Positions 10,983 through 23,107 of a stretch of DNA of 64,000 nucleotides are shown here, piece after piece (position 1 is the stretch's first letter; every line of letters begins with the position of its first letter). A program made the position numbers and the translations under genes. The notes under the pieces were generated by a model. The model was not told where the DNA came from and searched no databases. It saw only the letters and a list, made by a program, of their open reading frames with translations. The stretch comes from Marasmius tenuissimus (lineage: Eukaryota; Basidiomycota; Agaricomycetes; Agaricales; Marasmiaceae), in assembly GCA_029532415.1 (NCBI GenBank), contig JAQOTA010000053.1, forward strand, positions 310,001-374,000, read 5' to 3'.

Positions 10983-13423
10983 AGCGTATAAGTCTTGTAA
11001 TAGGTGCTCTGAGTACTCTACACGAGACTACGTACTTACTTTTGGATCCAACTTTTGGGATTATGCGAAGTCGGACATTCATTTGTTTCTCTTACCTTTG
11101 AGTCCCACTGATGGCGGACTCCGGAAGCGAACTTTCCGGAAGAACGACAATCACGAATCTAATGAACGGCCCTCCCACCTCGCCCTGGGCGGTCAGATAC
11201 GTCCCTCAGCCAGTGGCAGGCGAATTGCTTGTGGATCGCTCCACGTCATGGGTAATACAGGTTATTTCGTTTAACCTGCGGGGGCCTGTCTGACTTTCGG
11301 GTGCCTTGCATACTAGTACCAGTGGACCTACAATGAGAGATTAATGGGAGTGATTCAACCAATAAGGAGTGGTAAGCTTTCCGGTGGGCGGCAGATTCTC
11401 ATCAACCCCGTGATGTGTGTGGGAAAACCCAATCATCGACTCCGGTAATGACGCGGACGACCGATGGCCCTGGACGGAGACCCTAACCCCCTCCGAATCG
11501 TTTCGTCTCTTCTACCACCGACACTAGCGTTATGCCCAGTCTCAGGCCGATGTTACAGCTTTCTCAGAGATTGAGCTCACTCAATAGTCAATCTTGATGC
11601 CGAACCTTGGCATGAGGCTCGCTAATTCGTCTGCTAAAAGCCACCCCCTGTATAATTATTGGATCACAGGGTCTGAATGTTGGCGTTACAAAGAAAAGGT
11701 CTAGAACGATGTGATACACTCGAGAAGTAGAATTCAGAAGGTGAGCGCAGAGCTGGCTCGAAAGCGACTGATGTCTAAAACCCCCAGGTAGAACTTTTAC
11801 ATTGGCTGGTTTAGTTGGGATCAAGCCTCGAAAAGTTACGACAAACTTTGGATCCTTACTCCATTTTCGCGACCTCCGAAACGACATCACGAAATCCCAG
11901 CCCTAGTCATCCTCCGAGTGGCTCGACCTGCAGATCATAACCGAGGGGATATTACCCGCTCCTGGATTGGACTCCTTGTTTCTCCGCCGAACGCCTCCCT
12001 TATCATATCAAGATCTTCCAGATTTCCGCTGAAAGCACCTCAGACCGACAAACGATTTGATGGCCCGTTTCTCCTTGCCACGGACATTCGCCTATACGGG
12101 ATCATGCCGCTGATCACCCTTGTCTGCAGCATGGTGCCTGCGTCTGTTTTAACTACATAAGACATTGCGATGGGCGTGGGTGGGGAGTAACGTGGTTTGA
12201 ACCTTCCAAACTTGGAGGACTGAACCCTTGAAGGCGTCTCCTTGGTTTATGACCATATGATCATCAGGTAGGAGACCGTCACCCTTCACTAGGCTCTCAC
12301 CCCACTAAGACCCTTCATCCGTGATTCCAGATCGTTTTCACTCGGATAAACACTTATTTTCGACTGGCATAGATCTTTACGGTCACGACTCGATCTAATA
12401 GCGCTATGTTCTTCGCGTGACTGCTCTACGATATCCTCTTAGTCGTATCGTGAGGTCGCCCCCACAATGGTTACAAGCCATGGCAAAGATGGCACAGAGT
12501 GGTGGGTCTGAACGCTGATGTTACGTTGAAGGTACTGACTTCGGATCTTCATCCAGGGTGGAATGTGTAGTGGTAGAAGCAATAGAGATCGTCGGGGAAG
12601 CATGCTCCATAGGGCTATTGAGCCGGTTGGTGAGCATTCACAAACTCCCATTCCAGCTAACGTCCCCATGTTCTGATGAATTTCGAACAGAATATTCATT
12701 CGCCAATTCGACCCCTTCGTTCGTTCTAGTCGGCACTAATATTCGTTTCAACTGTGAGTATTGGCGATGACTTCCGCGTTCTAATGTCAAGTTGCATTAT
12801 GGTGTGTCGATGAAGCCCAGCAAACGCTCACCATCAGCGAATTCCTGTTACCTAAAGGTTCTCAATCGTGCTTAAGAAGCCGTATATCCGCGCTGTGACC
12901 CGCCAACCACATAGACATGAACTTAGATGTGAGTCCGCCGGAAATCGAAGCCTCTGTTAGTCCGTCCTTGCTTACGGCCACCTCCAAGATCTGATTTATC
13001 GACCACTTAACCATTGCCCTGTACTGTTTGGAGTTGTATTGGGGCCTTTCACGTCAATTCAGTGCTCATCTGTGCATGCGATTAAGATCCCTCTTTCGTT
13101 GTTGCTTAGTGACGTGAACTGAAAAACATCACTTTTTGTGGTCGGTTGCTAAAATTTTTCGCGGGGTCGATTCTCCCTGGCTCTTGAATGGAAGCTCCCG
13201 AGATTCCGGTAGACCTCGCGGAATGTTGGTTTCCTTAGGAGTCTCGGGTCCCAGGTTAGGCGAGTGGTGACAGGCCAACGTAACTCAATTCATAAAAAAC
13301 TGAATTTCGAAACTCCTTCCAGGTCTCCAATACAGTCATTCCCACAGATATAACGGAGGGTAGGGCGAGGTCGAAGGTCATCCTTTGTGCCCTCCTTTAT
13401 TTCCACAGTACATCCGATCGACA
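10983..13423. other. Gene-poor 2.4 kb interval
   Basis: Only short open frames on both strands. No recognisable domain, repeat or RNA gene was noticed. The final part is the promoter of the DUF6534 gene. Confidence 0.5.
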
Positions 13424-15229
13424 ATGGCCGACGCAACACCTCTCGACGATACGTCAGTAATCTTCCTGCGGCTTGCATGATACAGGACACTCACCTTGCG
13501 CTAGTTTCGGATGGCTGTACATTGGGACAGTGCTGGCCATGGCTCTCTGGGGGGTTACGGTTGTGCAAACATGGTGGTATTATGATAATTACCCGAAGGA
13601 TAATCAGTGGCTCAAGATGACGGTGAGGCTAATTCATTTCGTGCGGCTCAAAGACCGGATAGACTTATTTCCGCACTGTACAGGTCGCCGCAACATTCGC
13701 TTGCGACACCATCCACCAGGCCTTGATCACCTACGCCAGTGCGTCTCTTCCTCCGTGGCCGCTCTGAGGCGAAACTGATCCCGATATATCCAGTCTACAT
13801 CTACACGATACGAAACTTCGGCGATACCGTTTTCGCTGTCTCGGTGGATTGGTTCGATTTCATGCTAAAGAGAATACTCCACGGGTGTTAACGACGATTA
13901 CAGGAGTCTCTACGTCGAAATCTTGTTCAACGCCTTCACTGCCTTTATTGTGCAATCCTTCTTCACTTATCGGATCTGGACTCGTACGCCGCCTTCCTCA
14001 TCATTGTGATCACGAGATGCTGACCGTACACTAACAGTCCGGAAGAACATTCCAATTACTGGCTTCGTCGTGAGTTCTAGTCGAGCAAAGAACCCTGTAG
14101 AATCTGGCAGCTGATTTGGTCGCAGTACCTTCTCGTGCTTGCCAACTTAGGTGGGTGGTACTACAGTGAAGACACTGGAGTATTGTAACTCATTGCCATC
14201 ATTCAGGAAGTACCGTTGCTTTTGTCGCACAAGGAATGGATCAGCAGTTGGATACCTTTGCAAAGTTCGTCGAGCTGAAGTCACTCTCGATGGTTTGTTT
14301 CCCTCTCTCCTGTGTTCGTGTCGACGTATCTGATTGAGAACTGGTGCATGTAGACGGTCAACAGTAAGCTACTCCCGCTTCACAATCTGCTGAGTGCTCC
14401 CATTGACACTGGATGTCAGTCACGGCTGTGGTTGCAGATCTTGCAATTGCTGCGGCGGTACGTTCTATCGTTTGTTCATTCCGTTTGTCTTTCATCTCAT
14501 TCTCGTCGCATTCCCGCCTCGGATAGATGGTTACCTTCCTGAGTCTTTCAAAGACGGGTTTCTCGTGGAGTAACAACATCATCAATCGTCTGGTGAGCTC
14601 CTTTTGGAAGCCGTCTTATTGAGACCTCTGACCCCCTTGTAGATGCTCTTCTCGATCAACACGGGAATTCTGACAGCAGCCTGCGCTTGTTGCTCACTGA
14701 TTTTCGTAAGTCTGAGAGCATCCCGCGGTCCCGTCCTTTGAACACGAATTCTAAACTCCTTTTACAACCCACGTACCTAGATTCTGGCACTCCCTAACAC
14801 CCTTGTATATTTCGGTTTCTACCTGACGAGTACGTTGACTTCCGTCTCCTGTTTCATGAACAGAACGCTCATTGCTTGTTTCTCTCACCCCTGCAGTCGG
14901 TCGTCGTAAGTGTCGCTCCACACATCCTATCTCACCGGCTTGATTACTCAAAACCTCCGATCAATTCCACAGTATACACCAACTCTCTTCTTGCGACTCT
15001 CAACGCTCGTGCATTCATCCGGGGTACCGTTCGCGGAAGGTCCGACCCAAGTCAATACGACACGACATCGAACCTTCAACTCCAAGATCGCACCACCAAA
15101 GGTGCTCGAGGACAAAACTCCGTCCAGGGGATCACAGTTCAGATTGAGACCATCAAAAACTACTCTGGCGACGAGGAGCTGGGACAAAGTCATCACAACT
15201 CTGATTCGAAAGAGCCTCAGGTGATATAA
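13424..15229 (+). CDS. DUF6534-type seven-helix membrane protein
   Basis: Fifteen exons with fully consistent phases give 324 residues: 13424-13452, 13505-13622, 13684-13738, 13794-13851, 13904-13983, 14038-14069, 14126-14150, 14207-14292, 14354-14363, 14420-14457, 14527-14592, 14643-14705, 14781-14829, 14897-14905 and 14973-15229. Family landmarks are in order: GWLYIGTVLAMALWGVTVVQ, YPKDNQWLKM, FACDTIHQALITY, SLYVEILFNAFTAFIVQSFF, a KTGFSWSNNIINRL segment, MLFSINTGILTAACA and YTNSLLATLNARAFIRG. The conserved NSLLATLNAR signature closes the DUF6534 domain. A polar tail of ~60 residues follows. The function of the family is unknown. Two exons are only 10 and 9 nt long. Identification rests on remembered family patterns, so it is strong but not searched. 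Confidence 0.9.
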
Positions 15230-17499
15230 AACCAGCTTGGAATGTGGGGAGTGGGTTGTTAGAGCCGTGTAAGTAGGAAAACCGATATGTAGAACGACCA
15301 CCACCGCGCGCAACACACACACCACTTGCGTGTCAGTTGTGACCGGTCCATACCCACTTCTTTTTTATTTTTTGTGTTATACTGGGCCCCGGTGTGGCGA
15401 ATCATGTTTTCAAAAATTGACATTCGTTTGAGTTTTGCGTTCGTTATACTTTCTGTCTGCTTCTCTTCTGAACGAGGATCCCAAGTAGTAGCCTAAACAT
15501 AACCTCCGGCCTTACCGTTCATCAGAAGGACAACGGTCTGATGCGCAAGGCTCGGAGTGTAAGTAAGTTCTGAACATACTCTCTTTAAATGTGAGCGGGC
15601 TTCTTCGAATCACGGTCCTAAACTCCGTCTACTTGATCACTCAAGACACTACGATATATATGTACAGGGAACGGAGCGCTCCAAAGTTGAATGGAAAAAC
15701 GGCAAGAGTCCTTGAATAAGGACGGATAGCAATTGCAGTAGTATACTTGTCCTCACGCGAAACCACGAAATAGTCGGATAAGTCGGTCAGGTCCGCCCGA
15801 GGGCCATGGAGGACCTTGGATGTTCAAACTTCAGAAAGTCTCAGGCAAGGGACGCGCTGAGTGCTGAGCCTCAGGGCACCTAGGTACGCCGCACATCCGC
15901 TATTTCTTTGGTCGGAAGCGAAGTTCATGTCAAGAACGCTGTCAACTCTCAAGTTAAGTTTCAGTCTAAATCTAAAGACCTAAAATGTTACTCCTCCCAA
16001 ATCTAATAGATCTTTTCTGTACTAGGAAGGTATGTATAGCTGCTATACACTCTGAGGGTTCGGGAGTCGGCAGCAACAACCCGCGTCCCTGCACCGGGGT
16101 CCGTGGCCTGGGAATTGAGAACTGAGAAATGGGCACGAATAACAGTTCCCAGTTTCCCATCTTCTGTAGACCCTTGATTTCTGATTGTTTGCACAATATT
16201 ATTATATGTAAATACATATTCTCTGGAGGTTTCTGTGAGATGTTGATCCCCTTCGTCCCTATGTGAGGTTTGTAGGTAGGGCCAAGCGTTGCGCCACCGC
16301 ACACGACAACATTGGGATACCTGAGAGAAAAAAAGGTCCACTGTGAGTCATACGGACCAGGACTCCTCCGACTCTGGAAACCAGTGGACTACGGTTGCCG
16401 GTGATTCAGTCCCCGAGAAGTTAGAACAGCATGATCGGAAGTAACCTGATTGAATGCTCGGAGTCGGAGACCTACGCGCTAAACGTAGCCTGCAGTTGTG
16501 GCCAATAGGGGCCAGCTTTGGCTCCCTTGTGCTCGAGTTGGCGAAGATATAAATAGTGGAGATGACGGGGTAGGGTCTCGAGGAGCTGGCGTCGCCAGGC
16601 TAACGATCCGAGTGAGCGAGTGAGCAAGATCTACGCGAACTTCGATTCTCGAATGACGGTTAAACGAACCTGGTTTTCTGTTACCTCAGGATGAATGTTT
16701 AACACAGTCGTCCATGTGAGTTCTGGGGTCTCGGCTGTCGGTAATCTGTTAGATGAGCTCGTAAGGTTCTCTGTACATTATGCATACGCTGCTCCTTATG
16801 TTGGAAGGAGCCGTTCCTCGAGTTAACCTCAATGTGGTAGCACCGACCGCTGACAATTGGAACACCGAGGCAACTTGGACCTCAAGGCCACGGGCAGCGT
16901 TGGTACGGACGGAATATAGGGTGGAACTCTATGGTATCACACCACCAGGTTCGACATAGGCTCCTCGGGAAATCGGAAAGGTTCTTCGAACAGTCGATCG
17001 CTACAAGGAGTTACCAAAACTCCAGAGCGGGGTACTCGGAAATGCCGATCCTCACGTGCAGCGTGATGGACCGTGGAGAACTGGTCCCAGTTCAACGGGT
17101 GTTTTCAAAAGAGCGAGTCGAGGGTGCGAAGGGGTGCAAAAGTTACCAGTGTATATGTAACGTTCCATTCAGTGTCACTGTGTCACCAAGATTTGGAAGA
17201 TGTCATTACGTTCATACTTTCGCCGGCATCCCCGTATCGCCGTTGCCAATGCTTGGGAGGGAGGCTGGAGCCCTCTCAGCCCTTCCCACATACGACAGCC
17301 GAGACCGCACTTCCCACTGTATCCGGTGTTGCCTTGGATTTAGATAGGGGTATGAGGTATGGAGGCGATCGTCAAGTATTAGAGAGGGAGAGAGGTAGAA
17401 GTCACTAGAAGTGCAAGAGGTTGGAGTAGACTCCTTACCCAGTCCCGCCGAGGGAGCGCTTGATAATTACTTGAGAAGAAAAAAGGAAGAAAAAACGGA
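15230..17499. other. Gene-poor 2.3 kb interval
   Basis: Only short overlapping frames. The longest (16931-17347) is compositionally unremarkable and was not accepted as a gene. Confidence 0.5.
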
Positions 17500-17594
17500 G
17501 GTCTAACCAGGATTCGAACCTGGGTTAATGGAAGAGGACATGCTCTATACGGCATTATCAAAATCCACTGTGATAACCACTACACTATTAAACC
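17500..17594 (-). tRNA. tRNA-Gln (anticodon TTG), with intron
   Basis: The minus strand folds as a cloverleaf. The acceptor GGTTTAA pairs with TTAGACC, the T arm is CCAGG-TTCGAAT-CCTGG, and the anticodon stem is GTGGA/TCCAT. The anticodon TTG lies at plus 17559-17561. A 24-nt intron (17534-17557) sits one base 3' of the anticodon, the canonical position. Confidence 0.88.
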
Positions 17595-18020
17595 GATGAA
17601 CAGCACAGGTATATACGTCATTATATCATTATATCACTCAATCTGCGATGCCGTAGCCCAGGCCGTTCCAGTCTGCCAAGCTGTTCGTATGCACGGTAGT
17701 AACACTAACGATTCACATAAATCCATTACGGGCCTCTCACTACATGCGCTGATCGGAACCCAATCGACGAACCTGTCCGTCGAGCTAGTAATGCGATGAT
17801 CCAATGTCTATGTTTCCAGCTACTTACAGATGTCATCGGTCTCTGCACATGCATCATTTCAAACTCCTTCCGTTACGACTCTCATCGGTGGGTTCGATGA
17901 TCAGGCCTCGGCTTATGGGTGTTTTAATTCATGCTGCCAGCTTCGGACTGACCAGGGGTCAAGTACATGGACTACTACCGTTGAGGTATCTACCCAAAAT
18001 CGGTCATGTTGCCACGGTTA

Positions 18021-18048
18021 CGGTTGCCGAGCAGGCTCAGGCCGACCT
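18021..18048 (+). repeat. Left arm of a 28-bp perfect inverted repeat
   Basis: Begins CGGTTGCCGAGCAGG and ends GCCGACCT. Its exact reverse complement occurs at 18906-18933, with 857 bp between the arms. Confidence 0.75.
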
Positions 18049-18905
18049 CAGGCTGGAGGCCGTCCCAAGCTATAGTAATCTGCTGATAGTCAATCTTGGG
18101 AAGGTTAATTGACGAAACTTCCGATCAGGGGAGATGTTCTGGGGGGAAGGGATGGTGCCAGACAGACACCCCAAACCAGCAGGAAACTTCACTATCCCTC
18201 TGGCAAGGACAAGGCAAGTTCAGACAAGTAAAATTAGCTCAAAATTCGTTGGAAAAACATGGAGAAAACATACGAACAATGACAAGTCCGAATCAGGAAG
18301 GTCTGGCATTTCATCGGAGTTAACGTGCTACAGGAAAGGTAAATTGACAAGGTAAACATTTTTTCGTCAGCTCTCCACGACCTTGGTGATCCTCTGGCGG
18401 TACGAGATCAAGAATCCTACACTGACAAGATAGGCTGAAGTCCGCTGGAAAATCGAGAAAAACGGTGAGTTTCTGCTGTGCGACGGGCGGGCTATGATGC
18501 GTTTCACGTTTCAGGCTGTCGGGATACACACTTATTTCGCCACATTCGGTTGTCGGGCAAAAGCCCAGAGGAATCAGGCAACCGTCAGGAAGCAAAACTA
18601 TCTATATTGGAAAATGTGAGCTTGAGTTAATTTGACTTAGTTCCACGTTGAGGCCGATTGACTCCCATAGAAAGCGGATTATGGTAGCAAAACATTCCAG
18701 AGGTGGGCCAGAACATTTTGACACACCTCAAAATCAATAAAAGTGGCTGAAGAGAGGATAACATGCCGCCAGAGACCCAGCGTACAGCGGCCTAGGGGTC
18801 TCCGACTCGCAATAAAAATGTGTCGATTACGGCAGCATATACTTCTGAACCCTATACTCGTGGCGAATCTCTATTTGGCTCCCTTGCCTGGCTCTTTGGT
18901 CAACC

Positions 18906-18933
18906 AGGTCGGCCTGAGCCTGCTCGGCAACCG
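18906..18933 (-). repeat. Right arm of a 28-bp perfect inverted repeat
   Basis: Exact reverse complement of 18021-18048. No clear target site duplication is visible next to the arms, so a terminal-repeat transposon is possible but not shown. Confidence 0.75.
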
Positions 18934-19982
18934 TACACGGTAGAGGCGGGAGAAGGACCCTTGGTTGCTGTCTCCCGTAACCTAAAGATCGAGGTACGCG
19001 AGCTATTGGCAAAATGAGACGGTAGCGAGGAGTGAGAGCATATGTATAATGTGAGATCCTCACAGCATGGCTTCATTGTGATTCGGAGCCGGCGTCATGG
19101 CAGATGCCAGGATGATCACCTTGCTTGTCAAGGTCCTTCGTATGTGATAATTCACCCGTCGGGACTTACATCGTACACACAACCAAACAAGTGATCCGAC
19201 GGAACTACTTTCCGGCCCGGAATACCCTCGTCAGAATTACCTTGCAACTTCGGATTCCCTTCGGAGTCCAGACCGAGTCCAGACTTCAGCTTCAGTGTCC
19301 CCTCGCATTTGCGGCTCAAATCAAGGCTCATGAGCACCTCTTGCCTGCCCCATCCAGAAATTTTTGGATAGATTGGTGTGCTCAATACCGGGTTTCAACC
19401 GGGTACGTGCCAGCGGCGGCCAATGGCCCAATACTACATCATTTCTCTGACGGAGTTATCACAGTTTCTGTGTAAACTTACCACTTGTATCCACTACGCA
19501 GAAGTTTCAATGGATCTTTGTCTCCATAATAGCTTATCCTACCTTCGCTTTCACGCCCAACTGCTCCGACTCGACAACGGCAACGTTTGAACCGTTCATA
19601 TCCTCTGGCTCTGTGATTAGCTCTGATGTCTAACGTTCAACTCTCACAGATTACAACAGTGATTGTACGAATCTCCAAGACAAGCAAGGTGTGCCGCCGC
19701 TGCAAGCGGCACTTCCCGAGTTAGGAAAGGACCTTAAAACCTAGAGCTTATACACTCGTCGGCCAGTCGATCGGGCCAGGACATGAATGCATAAGGCTTC
19801 ACGGAACGAGTCGAGAACCATGGATATGTTCTGCGATCATCGGGAATTGAATAAGTGCTAGAAACAGGCTGGTAACTCGCAGGGTTGAGAGCTTGAGCGA
19901 GCTACTTACTATTTCCTGAAACAATTCGCAGGGTACGGACGGGCGGGCCGATTATGATTTGTTGATCGCCCTTGCATAGCAT

Positions 19983-20065
19983 GCCCGCCTAGCTCAATCG
20001 GATAGAGCGTCAGACTTTTAAGGAAGGGCATCTGAAGGCTGCGAGTTCGACCCTCGCGGTGGGCT
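19983..20065 (+). tRNA. tRNA-Lys (anticodon TTT), with intron
   Basis: Acceptor GCCCGCC pairs with GGTGGGC, the D arm contains AGCTCAATCGG, and the T arm is GCGAG-TTCGACC-CTCGC. The anticodon loop reads CTTTTA with a 9-nt intron (AGGAAGGGC) after position 37. It is nearly identical to the tRNA-Lys(CTT) at 25122-25204 on the other strand. Confidence 0.93.
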
Positions 20066-23000
20066 ATTGTTTGAGTGGCTTCCAGACGTTTTGCAGCACG
20101 TCAATAATTTTTATGCCTGGGACTTCCTGGGGATCTCGTTCGGGGCCCGGATATTGCGTTGTCGGCCGGTCGGAGGTCCACTGGTGTTGTCTTCACGCCT
20201 ACACAGCCACTCGCCAAGTTGAACCTCCACGACCAATGACCATGACGACTGGCTGGTGAGTTACAACAACTATCACTGCCATTTTCTATCTCCTTAGTAT
20301 ACTTCGCAAAAAGCAAGCCATTCGTGAAAACTCGACTCTCTGCTCGGCCTTGTCATTATGGTTTCTTCCCTCCACCAACGCTACGATTGCCCATCTTCGG
20401 ACATGCTCCATCGCCCCGAGACAATATCTGCTTATAAGAATCGACTACCGCGACAGTGACCGGTAGACTGCCGTTGAGGGTTTTGAAGAGGCTCTCAGGT
20501 CTTACTGTGTTGAAAGCGGCGGTTGGATGTCGAGCAGCATCACTGTTCGCGATATCGGCTTGCTCGTCTGCTGCAGAAGAGGATGCCTTTTGGATGTTGC
20601 TCACGCTGGATTAGAAGGGTGTTCTTTGTTGTGTGGTCTTGGCTCGTCGATCAACGTCAATGTCAGAACGCTCTCCTGCACTCCTTTTGGCACGCCTAGC
20701 TGTTCACCTTGGACCCTGGGGGAAATTTTATGGAGCTCATTCGAGTTGTTATGGATGGAGTTAAGCTTATGGTTGGATTTTCTTGGTGAAGACATGCTGT
20801 GAGTTTTATGTCTTATCGCCTCTCTTGTATACCGCCCCATTCCTATTCCCCATTTCTGTCTTGTACCCTGCCGTTTGTTGTTTGCTTACAAGTGTAGTGT
20901 TTTCCCAGTTAGCCCAATCGCTGATTGTCACAACCAACTACCGAAACGTCTTTGACTTGAAGAAAATCTCTCAGCCTAGCGTGCCCAACGCTCCAGTACA
21001 TCGACCTACGATCCTCAGAAATTTCTCCATCGTTACATCAAACTACTAGCCCATCGGTCTTAACTTGTACATTAGCGGCAGCAGGGAGAGGCTTTGCCTC
21101 ACTCACGTACATGGGTACGATTATGTTCTGCAACACCCCTCTAATCTCTTCCTCTACTCCGCATCTTACACCGAGGCTCGTCGCGGCGGCACGAGACACG
21201 ACCACCCTCGGGCTTGATTCTTCTCATTGCGAGAGAGCCTGACACCCCCAGATTCGCCTCGCAGGGATTACATTCGTCTGAGCATAGGGTCTCAGCGTCG
21301 ACTCTCCTACCGAACCCCTCCGCGGATCCAGTTGCCACTGGCACCATCGATACCGAGAATTTTCGAACCGATCTCGGCGTCGTTGAAGAACACGCTGGCG
21401 AGCCAGTGTATGTCTCGCTGGGTATATTCTAGGAGACGGATACTCTTGGAGAAGTCGTGCGGTAGCTCCAGAGGAATGGTGATGAATCGGAAAACGGGGT
21501 GCAGTCTACAGGACCTCCGTGTTCTCGCGATGTCGCGGCTTTCGGACTAGCGATATACCTGGCGATGGGGTAGACACCTGTTTGGGTTTTCTCCTCTTTT
21601 CTGAGCCCTACGTCTTCGTATAGTGAGTTTTGTTCTCCCCTGTTCGTATTTTCGCTCTTCTCTGTCTTTGTTATGGCTCCCCTTCGCTTATCTTCATGAT
21701 TTGCTGTCTCGCTCACTACTCATTTTGATCCTTCAGGTGACCCCGCAAGCACGAAATCGGATTTCAGTCACAGTGCTCGAATTTCGATAGGCTCGGTCGG
21801 CGCCCTTGAACTATCTCTCCATACCGTCGACATCGAATCGTCTCTGATGGCGACCATAGTCACTTGGAATCGGAGCAACGGGAATTTTGGACGGATTGTT
21901 AGTAGCTTCTCATCGAGCGGATTCGATGTTGAACCATGCTACCCTGTCGGACTGATCGAGTCGATTCGAGGGGATTGACGACGATGGTTGCGAACTGTCG
22001 ACCTACCCAGTGTATTGAGAGGAGGCCCAAACGATCTGGCAACGTTGTGCACGGAGTTTCAGGACCTCGGAAGGGGGGTGAAGAGGACGGATGCGTATAG
22101 TGAGTAAATCCGTTGTATATTTTGCGCTCCCTTTCCTTCCCCCCCCCTCGTCACCTCTTCATTCCTTCTGTCTGGGTCGCCTCGGAGACGTGTAGTTATC
22201 TTTGCTCTATCCTCGACTTTATGTCCTTTGTTTTGTTTCCTATCGCGGTTCACTGAATGAGTTTGCTCCTCCAGGTGGCCTTACAACCGCCAGAGTCCAC
22301 AGTCACAGGCTACCATCTCCACCTATTCGAGCACGAAAACCACTTGGGCTTCTTACTTCCATCTTCCCTGATGCCATAAACGTCGGTTGTGAGGTCCCTC
22401 GGCGGAACGGAATAACACAGTTCGCCTTCCCTGAAATGTGCCTTCAGGTGACATCGAATCAAGGCTTGCGCCTCCCAGATAGCTCAAAGCAGCGAACGTG
22501 AGTCGGTTCGGTTCTCAAATTCACCGAATCGTGGATACTAACTGCGCTTGCCTTCGCCTCCTGAAACCTGTGGTAGTAAATCCTACACATCGAAAGAGGC
22601 AGTTCAACGTTCAAAACTCAAGGTTGGCTGAATCGCATTTGAGCAGAGCGGAGCCTTTTCGTGACATGTCATATGCTCATTGTGGAGATAGTAGACTAAG
22701 ATCACAGACGTCCAGAAATGTTTTTGTACAGATGATAGTTTCGAGTCCCAGCTATCTATCGTTATCTTTCACTTGATCTGACGTATTCTTATATTTACAA
22801 GATACTGTGGCTAGACGGATGAGAGCCTCTCGCTATTACGGCGGGATGATACCTGAGGCTGAGCTGAGGTTGACCGAGCTATGGGACGGGACGCGTTTGT
22901 TGCACGTGCTGTGAACATACCGGTAACCGGTCCCCGGAAATTTCGGATCACGTTTAATTTTTGACTTGCTTCTGCTCAGCGCTCAGTGCTCTGCTCAGTA

Positions 23001-23107
23001 CCACGATCATCGCAAATGCCGAACCATCAAGAAACAGTTCAGTCGCGTCGTCTCATTGAGGTCCCTATCAAGCAAGGTTTTCTGATATCATTCTCTAGGA
23101 TCCAACC
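20066..23107. other. Gene-poor 3 kb interval
   Basis: Several overlapping 60-107 residue frames, but none with a recognisable domain or a convincing splice model. Minus-strand frames at 20356-20840 and 21429-21716 were examined and left unassigned. The last ~120 bp are the 5' region of the MYND gene. Confidence 0.45.

Larger units (their letters stand above)
17595..19982. other. Gene-poor interval with inverted repeat pair
   Basis: No coding gene recognised. It contains the two 28-bp inverted repeat arms at 18021-18048 and 18906-18933, listed separately. Confidence 0.5.

Noticed and set aside
20356..20840. Pair of minus-strand frames that might form a spliced gene
   Set aside because: No donor/acceptor combination gave a consistent phase, and neither frame has recognisable features. 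One starts only at a GTG.
21214..21550. Overlapping plus-strand frames at 21.2-21.6 kb
   Set aside because: Two frames look weakly coding, but both end quickly and no splice model extends them.
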